Shown: one piece after another, positions 15,301 to 28,800 of the stretch
How positions within the stretch are numbered: position 1 is the stretch's first letter
How the letters are laid out: each line of letters starts with the position of its first letter
From: Saccharina japonica
Taxonomy: Eukaryota > Sar > Phaeophyceae > Laminariales > Laminariaceae
Direction of reading: 5' to 3'
DNA length: 64,000 nt
NCBI GenBank assembly: GCA_008828725.1
Contig: MEHQ01002731.1
Span: forward strand, 146,794 to 210,793
The notes under the pieces: model-generated
Databases searched by the model: none
What the model was told of the DNA's origin: nothing
Seen by the model: only the letters and a program-made list of their open reading frames with translations
Translations under genes and position numbers: made by a program

Positions 15301-15865
15301 TTGAACAGGAAAATGGACGCATGGTGCGGGAGATGGCCAAAAGGCCGAGAATTGTGTGATGATAACGGGCACGCGAGCTGGGGGTCGTGTTTTGTTCGAT
15401 TGACTACTTGTGATGCGCGCTCGTCTGTAGGAGGAACTAGGCATGAACCGAAAATGTTGCGCTCGTTCGTTGCACACGCAAGGGAATACACTACCAGACG
15501 AAGGGGTTAATACTCGGATTTACTAGTAGGTGGGTTAATTCACCAGACACAGCAGATATAGTACAAATACTCTACCCGAACGCCCCCCGCGCCCACACGC
15601 GTCTTTTCCCCTCCGCCCCCCCCCCGAAAACAGCAGGTTAGCACCTTCTCTTGAACCCGAAGGGCCTCCTCTGCTTCCCTCTCGATGCGCCCAGCCCGCC
15701 TCCGCCCCGACTCCACCCTCGCTTGTCCTCCCCTAACTGCTGCCTGAATTCGAATGGCGCCGGCTTCAGACTGTTGTTGTTGCTGTTGCTGTTGCTGCTG
15801 CTCCTGCTCCTTCTTCTCCTCCTGCTGCTGCTGCTGCTGCTGCTCCTGCTCCTTCTCCGGCTCTT

Positions 15866-15902
<37 letters not shown>

Positions 15903-18900
15903 TGATGCGCGATCGCCCCCTTCTGCTTGATCGTCGGAGACCTTTGATGATTTCGCTCGAGTGTCTGCGGTGTGGCCCTCAACCCGATTCCGCTCGCCGT
16001 GCTCGCCGATGTCTTGTTCCCAGACGCTGGCCATCCGGAGTTCCTCTTCGAGGCGCTTTTGCTTGCGGCGGCGAGCCTCTGTCCTTGCCACCCCTCCGCG
16101 TCCGACGGCCTTCATCGAACACATTCAACGGCAGGAATCATCCGGAGGTGGTATATTTAAAGAAGCGTGTGGACATAGCAGCAGTGAAAGCAGGCCCAGC
16201 AGGGTGGGCGGTGGAGGCGTCGGGGAGGGTCCGTGTTCACTAAATCCTTTTAGATTCGGAAAGCCCGTGCGATGGCATAAACATCCCGTTTCCTTCGTTA
16301 ACCTTTAGAAACCTGGCTGGGTTCCCGAAATTTCGAGAACACCATTAGAAAAAGTGCCAGTTCATGTGCTAGCACCTTTCACTTGCTATAAATCGCCTTC
16401 GGAAATACCGCAGGGCTTGTGCTGCTGTGGCCTACTCGCTGCAGACGACCACTGTCGCCGATAAGTGGCTCGATAAGCTGCTGGCTGATAACTGTGTAGC
16501 AAATAGCCTAGCTATTGCCAGAACAGGGGGTAGAACCGTAGTGCTTGGAGCATTTTTAGGAAAAACGCCTTTCTGTCACTGACGGGGGTTCCTCGACCGA
16601 AGGAGCTCACCAAACGCATGTAGTTGTATGCCATTTTTATTGTTTCGGTATGAGTGGTAGGATTCAGTCAGATTCGTAGCCCACAGGATTGTGTGTATAT
16701 TGGACATGTATATGGCGTAAGTTTGGTTGTCCTCGAAGTCGGTTGTTGGCTGGGGTGTAGAGATTTTCAAGTGAGGGGCCCCCTTGAACCATTTCGGGCT
16801 GCCCCTGCCGTGGTTAGCGTCTGCAACAACAACAACAACAAGCAGAAACTCCTTACGGTAAGGAGGGTCGCACGTTTTGGAGTCCGTACCTTTCTCACGC
16901 GGGAGCTCCTCAAATGAGGAGCTGCCCACATGATTTTTCAATCCGCTGTAAAACAAGTGTACGTTCGTTTCGATAAAACCTACGAGTACGACCTTCTCTT
17001 TTTGTTTTTGTGCATCGACCTTAGCTTACAACGTTTCTCAAACTCGGCTGACGTACTAATAGTATAAAGCTCCTTCAAAAGCAAGGAAACTCACGAAAAA
17101 TAGGCACTTCTCCTACTGTAGCACCCACGTCCTGAGAAGATTCAACCGCAATTCCGGGAAGTCCTACGTTGAACAAACATAAGTTTTCTCTGGAGAGGGC
17201 TCATATATCACGTGTAAGCCCCTCGCGTATTCCTCTGAACCTGCTGTGCATTTAACACCTTTCATTTAAAATCACGTCGACTACTCAGAACGTATTTGGT
17301 GGACCTTACGTACACCTCGGATAGCGAAAACATCTAAACCAAAAACGCGGAAATCACCTTGATTGGGTATGCTCTCAGACCATCACAACATCTCAAACTC
17401 CACGAATTCCGCCCGCCTTATGGGTATCGGGTTTTGCGTATACCCCCTTGTACCCCCCCCACCCGCCGTCTCAAACGAGATGAGTGGTCAAGGGTCAAAT
17501 GACTAAGGCAAGCAACATATAAATGTGCCCCCCTACCCCCTGCGTATGCGTTCCGCACCTGAATCTTAGAAGCCGCTTCCGTGCGGGTGGCCAAGCTTAC
17601 ACCGTCTCCAGCCTGTTCTCGTTGCCCCTCCCTTGCATCCGCCTCCGCCTCCGCCGCCGCCGCCGCCGCCGCCGCCGCTGCCGCAATCGTGGGACCGGCA
17701 ACCGGTGGCTCTTCCTCCGCTCCTGCCACCCCTGCCCCGCCTCTCCCAGAGGAAACCCGTCCGTCTCCATGCCCTTCTTCTCCCTCCCTCTCCTGCTCCT
17801 CGTTACCAATTTCCTGCGCGAAGAGCGGCGGCTCGCCCACTCCTGCTGAGGCATCGACTTCCAGGCGTTCTGAATCGGCTCCCTGGTCTCCCTCTTTGGC
17901 GAGAGCGGGGCCCGCTGCCTTGTCCCTCTCTCCTCCTGCTGGGTCTGCGTCGACGGGTTCTGCTGGCGTGCTACGTTCCGCCGCGGTGTCGTGGCCTGCC
18001 GGTGTGTTACCGCCTGAGCGTTTCGTCGGGGAGAGAGGTGCTTCCAGGTGCTTGTTTCTGCCAGAGGATGATGATGCTCGCTTTCTCGTCGCGCGTCCCC
18101 TCGTGATCCTCTGGATGTGGACGGCGGCTGCCACCTGTTTTCTCTCCTGTGCCGGCCGAACAGAGGCAGACATATTGGCATTCCACCGGCAGGGGAGAGC
18201 GAGGACAAAGGTGTTCAAACTTGTTTTTTGCCTACATTTGTGCCCGTACTTCATGCCTGTACCTGGTATATGGCACGCGTATTCGTACTGGTGCCAATAG
18301 TGCAAAGCGATTTTCTTACTGTTTCTACTCCATTCACCACCCCCTCAACCTCTCCGCCCCGATCCCGGCGCCCCCTTCCCAACTCCTTGAAACCTTATCC
18401 CTTGTACAAATATGAATTTTATTCATTTTTTTGTGGTTCCCCTTGCTTCCCTGGCTGATGCACCACAATCGTCAACTTGTGCAACCCACCGCTACTACTT
18501 CCCGCCCTCTCTCCTCTCAGCTCCCTAACCCCGTGCACCACAACAACTTATCTCGTTCCCGCCCCTCTCCTCTCTCACCTCCCTGACACCGCCCGTGTTT
18601 TATTCCAACTTATTGACCAACAACCCCGTTTCTCGTCCCACCAGCGCGATCGCACAGTTTTGTCTCTCCTCGAAACGACGTCCCTCTCTCACTGTCCCTC
18701 TCCCATTTCACCTCCCTAACCCCTCCTACACTACTTTTTGACTGATCCATCAACCCCTTTCCCCTCCCACTTCCCACCCCCCCCACCCCCCAGTCACCTC
18801 CCACCCCCCTCACTGCCCACGTCCCCTCACCCCTCCCTCCCTCTCACCCCCAATTTCGCCCACCCTTCCCGAACCCCCTCACTCCCCGCGTCCCCTCACC

Positions 18901-19837
18901 CCTCCCTCCCTCTCACTCGTAATCTCGCCCACCCTGCCCAAACCTACCTTCTAACTCCCCTCGACAAACCTCAACAATCCCCGCCGCCCGCCCCCTGCCC
19001 CCTGCCCCCTATCCCCTGTCCCCTATCTCCTGTCTCCTGGCCCCTGCCCCCTATCTTCCGTCCCCCGTCCCCCGTCCCCGTCTCTCGTTCTCCGTTCTCG
19101 ATACCTTGTTCCCTATCCCCGGTATCCTGTCCCCTGTCCCCTGTCCCCTGTCCTCTGTCCCCGGTCCCCGGTCCCCTATTCCCCTATCCCCCTATCCCCT
19201 GTCCCCTGTCCCCTATCCCCTATCCCCTATTATATGTCCCTGTCCCGTGTCGCGTGTCGCTTATTCTCTGTCCCCTGTCCCCTGTCCTCTTTCACCTACC
19301 TCCCTATCTCCGTATCCCCTGTCCCATGTCCCCTGCTCTCTATCCCATATCCCATATCCCGCATCCCCTGTCCCCTGTCCCCTGTTCCCTGTTCCCTGTC
19401 CCCTGTCCCCTGTCCCCTGTCCCCTGTCCCCTGTCCCCGGTCTTCCGTCCTCTATGCCCCGCCCCCCGTCCCCTGTCAACGCAACTACAACGTACCTCTC
19501 TCCTCAAAGCGATGTCGGCCTCAGACAATATTATTTTCTTGCGCGCCACCCTTCCCCTCCCCACTCTCTGAATGGCGATGGCCGCCGCCTCCACCGATTT
19601 CCGTCGCTGCATAGCCTTGACCTTACGGCGTTGGTCTGACAGCGCGACCGCCCTCTTTCTGCGCTGCGCTGCTTGAATGCGCACCGCCGCGGAACTCTCG
19701 ACACCCTGCTTTGATTTTAAATGTGTTTAATGTACATTCGTTTGATTTGTTTTTGTTGATTTGTTTGCCACGTATTGCGTTCGGGTGTGGGGAGGGGACG
19801 GGTGTATTCATGTCGTGCCCGGCCGTAGTTGAGTGAA

Positions 19838-19869
<32 letters not shown>

Positions 19870-22800
19870 ACGGCGGTCAGAGGAAGGGGTGTAAGGTTTG
19901 GGCATGGAGAGAGGGAGGGGAGGGGGGGTGTAGGGTGTCAAGGGGGGGTTGGGCGGTAATAGGGGAGGGAAGGATGAGGGGGGGCGACAGGGCGTAAGGC
20001 GGGAGGCGGGAAGGGGCGGGGTGAAAGGGGGCGCGGGAGAGGAAACTGATAGATAAAACGGGAGCCACGGTCGACACTGACCGTTACGTGGATATATAAG
20101 CTGCAACTCGGCTTCGCTAAAAGAACGTGCTTGTTATTCTCTGGCGTACAACGCGTGTGGCTGGTGTCTCTGCCCTTCATAAGGGCCCTATTGAAAGGAA
20201 CGGTTACATCGTGTATCCTGGTCTAGTTCTGTGCGTTCGTGAAATACGTGGTATCAATGTGAGGAGGAGGAACATCCCAAACGCGCCTTTAGGAAAGGGA
20301 CGCATTAGCTTTCCGAGGAACTGGCCACGCTTTCTTGGCAAAACTGAACTCGGTCCGCCCCTTGGTCGGCATGTCGTACCGGAATCGAGCTATTTTTCAA
20401 TCCTCAACCAAACTCTCAATGCCTTCGGAGCGGGCTACTGTTGTGTTGCATGGTGCTATTAAGATGAACGAGATAAAACCATCGCCATCCCACCACTAAA
20501 ACTGTGTTGGCATCACCAATGCCATGTGGCCGAACTCTATCATATAGACGATGCAAAACGAACCTTTTTTCAATATCTCCCGAAACCGTTGCTATGATCA
20601 AAGTACATGCATACGGGAACTGTTTTTACTAATCTGAAGGACTGTCGAATTGGGAAAAGTGCAATAATAACCTCAAAACGCCGGTCACTTTCAAACAGAC
20701 AGCCATCGAAAAGAAAGAGGAACCCCCCCCGGCGAAACCAAGCACGACATCCTGTTGTACCAACCCTAGCTCCTATTTGTAGAACCGAGAAGAAAAAAAA
20801 TCAGAGAAGCAAAACACAGGGGGCCTATGTACCAGTCTACAGCAGCCCCGTGCTTCGGTGGGGAGTAGCACCGTTTTTAGTCCTTATCAGGCGAACTTTA
20901 TGACTGACTATTATTACGAGACACCATAGTAAATACCAGGGCTTAGGGTACACACAAAAACCTACACATTGACCGATTTCTACTAACAATATTTGGTCCA
21001 GTTTACTAGTGTTTACTATGGGCACCCGTAATAGTTTACTCCTTACCTGAAGAGCCACCCGGTATGCCATTTATATGACACAATATTATTCGTGAAATAC
21101 CTAGGCTACGTGTGGGAGTGTTTATCGCTTAGTAACGCCTACATATTTCCTCAAACCTCATCAGTTTTTTACTTTTCTAATAGTATGAAGCTCCTCAAGC
21201 GAAAAGGCAGGTTTGCCAGGGTCAGGTGCTACAGCAGTGGTTCCTCTGTAGTGCCGGTATGCGCCAGCCGACAATACCGGCACTTATATCATAGCGGCAA
21301 CCGGCACTACTCCGCATATCGCCACACTGGTTAATACCACCTGTTCCCAGCTACTTCACAGGCACCATATATAGCGGACAACCGTCACTACTCAACCGGC
21401 ACTATAGAGTACCCCTATAACTTCATGCGCCAGCAGTGACCCCTAGTATTGCTGATACAAGTAAAACAAAAGACACGATGGGACCTCACCCGCATGGCCT
21501 TAACATCCCTCCTTCTCGACTCCGCCTTCCGCCTTCCCAGCAAACCCCTCCACGCCGACTGAATCGCGGTCGACATCCGCTCCCGCCGAAGCTCTTCCCT
21601 GGCGGCACAAGCCTTTCGGCGTCCTAGGAAACCCCTCGCGCTTTGCTGGATCTGCGCAAACAATAATCACACGCGTTTTGGCAGAAAAAGTGCCCGTACA
21701 GATAAGAGCGAGGAAACGGTAGGGGGGGGACACCCCTCTTTTTTCCCCGGTGTCACTATCGACGCTTGCTATCTTAAGGTAGATGTTTTTCTGAGTCTCG
21801 TCACCTGAGGAGGTCTATACTAATAGTAAGTTAAAAACTGGTTTGGGAGGGAAATAAAGGTGAGAACGACGTACGTACCCGATCAGCAAAATCCCGTGCA
21901 TGCTAATGCTAGCCTAGACATACAACGCGAAAAATGTTGCAAACGTTTCGCGAATGAAAGCCCGACGATTTGGGGTGAACCCCTTAAGAACTGGTTCCAC
22001 GTATTTGGGGACACTTGGAATTAGTGTGGGATGTTTTTTTTCAGTTCTGAATGGGTTAAGAAGCCCCCCGCCATTCAGAAAGCGTTTCAGCTAAAAACAG
22101 GTATACCTCTAACGTAGCACGCGTCATTCAGGTTTTACTACACGAGCTTGGTGACCTCCTCCTGTCTGCAGCACCAAGCGAAGCAACGTTGACAAAAAAA
22201 AAAGAAAAAAGAAAAAAGGTTCGGCATGATGTGTGTGCGTGCGGCTTGCGGGGTAAAACGATGTCTGAGAATCGAGACCATGAAGTGAAGTGAATTAAGT
22301 GCATTGAAGTGCCGAGCTGAAGAGCGACCTTGGAGTTAGTAGTGACTATCGCGACAAGATAACTATGAGAGCTACAAGTAGTACATATTATGTAGTCATT
22401 AATGGCGCCCGGAAATTGTAGCGATGTCTTCGAGTGAGTTCAATAAGGGGAAGGGGGAAGGGAACTCTGAGTGAGTCGGCCCCGAGCGCACCACCCCATG
22501 CCACCGCAGCCCGGCCCAGCCCAACCCAGCCTAGTCCAGCCCAGCCCAACGCGTCCCGTTCCAAATAGGTTAGTTTCGCTGATTGAGCTTACTACCCAGG
22601 AGTACAACAAGATGTACAGGCGGAGGGAGAGCGGGGGGATGTGCTTGCTTACCGATTGGGAGTACTACATAATGTTGGAGGTGGGGGGCAAGGAAGGACA
22701 CTGTACCTTGATGGCGGCTCGGCGGGTCCTCTTGAGCGCTAGGATACGCTGGGCTCTTCGCCGTTCCCGCCTTTGTCTCGCCTGTTGGACAGAGCGGGTA

Positions 22801-25800
22801 AGAGCGATAGGTGGTTATTCGGGGGAGTTGGTGATTTGGCTATCCGAGACAACGGATGTTTGTTGCGAGGACGAGGGGCGGAGTGGGGCTCGGAGTGGAA
22901 GGGAGGGAGAGAGGGGAAGGTAATTGCAGCAGAATGTGTCTACTATGCGGGTGTGTATGTGGAGCGATGATAGCTGGGAGGGGAGGGTGGACTCAGGTTT
23001 CATACGCCTGATCGCGTTATGTTGACCCCGGGCTATTGTATCGGTGTGTTTTCCCGCCACGGTGAAATATGGGGGCTGACGGGGAAGGACTCCGAATAAA
23101 CATTACGAGTAACGATGCGCACGCATTACACCCAAGGGCTTGAAGTTCAAGAGACGAGACTACCGAAACAAATCAGCAGCAGAAATCAACATGTGGCGTA
23201 GCAGAGGGCGGGTGATCTACTGGTTTCGATCTCGCACGCTGTTAGGCACCTGGTCCTGAATTTTGACGGCGGCCGCGTTTTTTCGCTTTAGATCCCGAGC
23301 CTTAGCCGCTCGCCACCTTCCTGCCCGGCCTCTGGCGACGGCTTGCATCCGGACAACGCTGCAGATTTCTAGGCGCCGTCGACGTTTCCTGCGGTGTCAC
23401 ACAACCGTGACGATTGCACTTGTCAACAAAACATTCCCTGTTTCTCTCCTCCTGGTTGCGTGTTATGCCTCTCGCTGTGTCTCACAGTTTCCGGTTGGAC
23501 TCATACATGTCTGCTGACTGTCTTGCCTACCTGCCTATTTCTCGGGTGTTCTGTCTGTGTGTCCATCCCTTTCTCTCTTTGCCCCGCCCTCTCACCTACC
23601 CTCTATTTTTCGCTATATTTCACTAGATAAGCATCTCTACTGAAGACCTAATATATGTACTTCGTATATGTTTATCTCACTGTCTTTGCTGTGTCTGTAC
23701 CTGGTGTACAAACACATATATACCAGGCGAATGCCGGCACCCATGCGGAGCCCTTGTATGATACATATATATATATATGTGTATGTCTCACCTACGTCCT
23801 ACAAATCCTAAAGCGGTCTTCTGCAACAATAACGCAGCAGCGGCCTCCTCCGCTCTCTTCTGCAACCGTGCTCGTCTCCGCCATTCTCCCAGCGCCTGGA
23901 ACCACACCCCAAGTGTTGGTGCGCACGTTGTTTTCGGCTGTTGGTATGGGTATAGGTGTTACTGGTGGTGTTGATATTGATGATGATGTTGGTTTTGGTG
24001 TTGGTGTTGGCGTTTGTATTGGTGTTGCTAGTGGTGATAGTGGTGGTGGTGGTGGTGTTGATGGTGGTGGTGGTGGTGATGGTGGGTGTGGTAGTGGTGG
24101 TGGTGGTGGAGGTAGTGGTAGTGGAGATGGTGATGGAGTGACGGTGGTGGTGTTGGTGGCCGTGAGTGTGATCGTATATGTGGTGGTCGTGGTGGTGGAG
24201 GACACGGTAGTGGTAGTTATGGAGATGTACAGCAGTGGAGGCGGTGGCGGTGGCGGGGATGGTGATATCGGTGGCATTAGGCGTTGAAAAGGAGGTGGCG
24301 GGCTTTGGGGGGGGGGGGGGGAGGGGTGATTACTATAGAACGACGGCAAACTGGATAATCTCCACCAATCAAGGTAGGGTATGACGATACGAAACTCCCC
24401 CAAGACAAGCGATGGCCTATCGCGCGGGGGGGGGCACTGTCCTACGCTGAGTAAGTCGACGTGGACATTGTTTCACGAACCGACGGAAAGCTACAGCATT
24501 AGCCTTAAATTCCAAACTGGGCATATAGGTGCGCGTGATTCGCTTGTTGGAAGTGGATCAAAAGCGCGGCCCGTCAACCATATTGTGAGGTGTGGGTGCG
24601 TGAGTCGATTCCTTTCTGCAGAATGTTTTTACGTGCCCCTTCTCGAAGCGGAAGGAAAGAACTGGCGGTACCTGTGCACCCCGCAACATTAGTAACACGC
24701 GGAACACGCTTGAACAACCCGCCGCGGCGGTCGATTGACCCCCCCTGTTGTGTACCAGGTACGGCAAAAGACCACCAGTCGTGTGCTGCGGTGAGGGTGA
24801 CACGTTTAAGGCCCAAATTCGCCAGACGGAGGCGTGCTCAATGTCCCCACACCAGTGCTTCCGTTCTACAGTGTCCTGGCATGTATCATCCGATGTGTAA
24901 AATGTACGTGATCTATGGGGGTGTGCATTCCGTTGGTCGAGGCTTGCATTTATTTCCCAACGTCGCTACAAGACTCAACCTTAGCGCGCGTCTCCTGTCA
25001 CAGGAGGAAAACAGGAATGAATCCTGTTCTATATAGCCTGTATTTTTTTAGCGGGAAAGGAATCTTCCCCCTCTATCATACACGTACAACGAATAGTACA
25101 AGTGTCGGGGATTTCATGCTTCCCCGAAAGTATCAGGCCTGCCTTTCTCAGGCGTCCTGTGCCGTCAATACACATGATAGATAGCAGGTACTCCGTATAT
25201 TTGCACATACCGTACACGGTAATCAAGATGAGAAGAAAGATACCGAACCCCCTCGGATAAGCATCCAAGCTGGCTTTCTCGGCAACAGGAAGGGTGCAAA
25301 GCAAGGCATTTTCCACCAATCAGAGCAATCCTTTCGACAAAAATGGACCAATCAGAACACTACGGGGACGAGTTTTCTTGTCTTCTGCGGCACCAATCAC
25401 TTGGACCCTCGTTTTGGTCGCCCGTTGCGAAGCCTCCGTGGTATATGCTACGTGGTGTTGGATCGTATCGAAACGCCAAGCGACGTGTCTAATAAAAATG
25501 TCGTTTTTTGTTGTTTGTGCCCCTCTAAGCCATGGCCCCTCGAAGGCATGTTTCGGAGAAAGTTCGCCTCGAATGCTCGTCTCAGGGGGTGTGTTATCTT
25601 GATTACAGTATAGGGGTGTGTTATCCAACCACCCGTGTGATACAGGTAGGCTCCTCTTGCATCCTCACCCTTGAAGTGTGTTTTTAGCATGAAACTGTTA
25701 TTTCTACCCGTCTTGACATCCAACACACCCAGTGTCCGTGCCGACTCTTCATCCTAGAGAGATGTGTATATCTTCAACTTGCGTTGTCGCCGTTGCAGGG

Positions 25801-28800
25801 GGCCGAACACCCCACGCAAGCACGTATATGTTTCTTCCGTTGTCACCCTCCTCCCCGTGAGCCCAAACACCCCACGCATATATGTTTGATTATCTTGCGC
25901 ATTCTCACCCTTGAAGTGAGCCGAGCACCCCACGCCTCCAAGAGACGCCGAGCCTGTGCCGCCCCCCTTCGTCTCAGGTACGCCCGTACTATGTCCCTTC
26001 CGAAACATTAGACGCACGGTACGTAGCAGCATGCAGTTGTGTGGATTGTTTCGGTGGTGGTGTATTGTGGCGGACAGGGCAGGCAGGAAGCGAGGGGTTG
26101 GCGAGTGCTGTCCCATATTGCGCGGTGGGAAATCAATCGCCGTAAAAGTACATCGAGTTTTGCTTCACAAGCGGTAGAGAGGGGGTTCCTAGTCGGTGCA
26201 GGCTCTTCTAGCACGAGGGGCCCTGTACCCCAGCGAATGCTCAGGATGCGTTCTGAAATCAGGGGGTCGCTCTTATGTTTTTTTGTGAGACTCCTCACTT
26301 AAGGGAGCTCTCTATCTATCTCGCCGCCAAGCTGACTAAACATTTATCCAAAGATATAAAAAATCCTATGACCTAGGAAAAACAACCGCGACATTCAGAA
26401 CTAGTTTCGGCCACAACGTTGACCGCCCATGAGCACTTTGAAAAATAGTTGTAGCGCGGTTTCGGGTTTGACAACCATGACATGCGGAGCCCGATGGGCA
26501 ATATCATGGGCTGCTACTGGCAGGCATGCATATACAACGGATAAATTCGTGAGACACAAAACCGGGGTTGAACATATATTCGAGGCCGTTGTTCAATTGA
26601 GAAACCAAGTCAGACCGCACGTGTTGGAGCCCCTTTTCATCGTCGCATGGCCGAAAACACTCACAAGCAACAGGCTACGCACAGCGGTGTACGCGGGCGA
26701 CAGTGCGAAATCCTACCCCCGCAGAATCTAGAAGCGAGTGTCGGCGATCGTTTCCTCAAATTGTTTGTTTTTGGGGGGTGGCGCTTAGAGCTCCTGGCGC
26801 GATAGTAACCTGAGAAACAAAATCAGAGGTACTTGTGCCCCTCCCCCCGTCCGACGTGTCACGACTCCCAAGCGATATCTCGGTTTATCTCGGGACAACC
26901 AAACAACCAAAAACGAACGAAACCGCCGGGAAGTCAATCAATCAATCGCATTACGAGTGCCGCCTCCAGCAACCTCCCTCTCACTTGTTGGCCATGTACT
27001 CGCGGTGTCGCGTCCATGTCGCCATGGCCGTTTCCAGAGAGCGCCCCTCCCACCTACCCCAACCATCGCACCACACGCGCGTTTGAGAACGACGTGTCAG
27101 TGTCAGACCCATGCTAAGTACGCCTTTTGTTTTACGGGCGGTGCTGCCAACCTGAACTGAGGACACAGGTGGTCGGGACCCCCCCCCCCCCCCTTCCCCC
27201 TCCTACACAATGTAGGCGTGAAAAAGTTGTTGTGGAGACATGGAAAAAATGTAGCAAATCTCTCTGGGTGCCGACAACCTCTCAATTCGATACGCCCAAT
27301 GGTGTGCTGCCTTGCTCAATGCCTCTAAAAGGATCGTTTTACGCCAATTATGTGAAGGGAGGGGGGGAGTCCCCCGTAACCTGTGGAACTACCCCACATA
27401 TATACTAGTAATAACAACGGGAAACGATGTGTTTCACGTTGTGCTGGTTTTTTGTGTGCGTGGGGGGGGGGGGGCGCGAACTTGTTTTGTTGTTTGGGTG
27501 AGGATTACAGTAGAGCTTCTCATGCAAAGCACTTGACGAAAATTAGACACCCCCCCCCCCGCCCCCCTGCCGCGTAATGTGGCTCGTTGCGGCATGTACA
27601 CAGAGACATGCGCGCTACGTACGGTACGTTAGAGAGGGTACCTATCGTGTTTATCTGGCCCCTATGTCAATACGCCTCATACAAAAAACACGGAAGATGA
27701 TAAAAATGTTTCACGCAACCCCAGGAACAAATATCACAGGGTTAGGTACGAAAGGGACGCTGTTGTAAACCACACGTATATGGGGTCAAGACGGACTCAT
27801 AGACACACAAGGGGGGTGGGGGGGAAGAAGGGAGGAGGCGGGCGGAGAGGGGGGGGGGGGGGGAGTGGGGCGGGGTGGGGGGGGGGGCGGAACGGAACAG
27901 GGCGGGGGTAAGAAAGTCGAAAATGTCTAGAACAATTTTATCTGTGACGGTTATATATAGGTCAAGGCGTCGCGTGTTTATCACACCTGAGAGTGAGCTC
28001 CGCTATCTTCTCCGCGCCCCACTTGCAGCACGAAACCTTAGCCCGGCGCGACATCCTGGCCCCCACCGTCTCCTGGACCCACGCGACGTCCGCGCGCACC
28101 CTCGCCTTCAGGTCCACCAGACCGCTCTGTGGTATGGAAGGATTATGGTGTAAGGGGTGACGGTGACGGTAACGCGATATGATTAGGACTTGGTTTTTGT
28201 TGAGCTAACGGCCAAGAGTAGGGGGGCGTTTTTTTTCTCGCAGCTGGGTGTTCGCCGAGCGGTATACCTGACGCGGTGGGGATGGGCGGGAGGTTAGCGG
28301 GCTCGAAGCGAAGGCTGGGAAGAAAGTAGGCAGGGAGGGGTAGGCGGGCGAGAGGGTGGGGGGGCGAGGGGAGGGGGGAGGGGGGGGTGGGGATGGGATG
28401 GGGAAAGAAGGGACGAGCGGACACGCATGCCACGCACTCTAGCATTGGATGAAACGTTTGGTTTTGTTCCTGGTGGGAAGTAGGGTGACTTCGGACAGGG
28501 GAGGGGGGGGGAAGGGGTACCTCTGTAATCTCGAGCTGGCGCCGCAGCTCTTCTATTGCACCCTCCGCCTCCTCGCCGCCGCCCGCGAGGGAGCTCCGTC
28601 GAAGAATATGAGGCGTTTCTCTTCCGCCGAACTCGTCGAAGTCGTCCCGCGTGCTTGGGCGGCTGCATGTATCGCGCGAAGACAGTGCGCTACATTATTA
28701 GCAGGTATTGTAAACTTTTCCAGGTATGTTTCGCGCTTGACAATGCGGAATATCGAAGGCGTATTTGCTCATTGGCCGGTTGTGGCTAGGGGGGTGCGTA

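Noticed and set aside
17581-18300. 239-residue + strand ORF
   Set aside because: Antisense shadow of IQ exon 11, which has IQ motifs, splice signals and matching phases.
18738-19571. 277-residue Pro/Ser/Leu repeat ORF
   Set aside because: It follows the CCCCTGTCCCC minisatellite and overlaps IQ exon 10 in antisense.
23655-24287. 210-residue Val/Gly-rich protein
   Set aside because: Low-complexity translation of the GGT tract; no splice context or conserved domain.
26429-26731. 100-residue + strand ORF
   Set aside because: No recognisable motif, no splice support and an intronic position; retained only as unexplained open frame.
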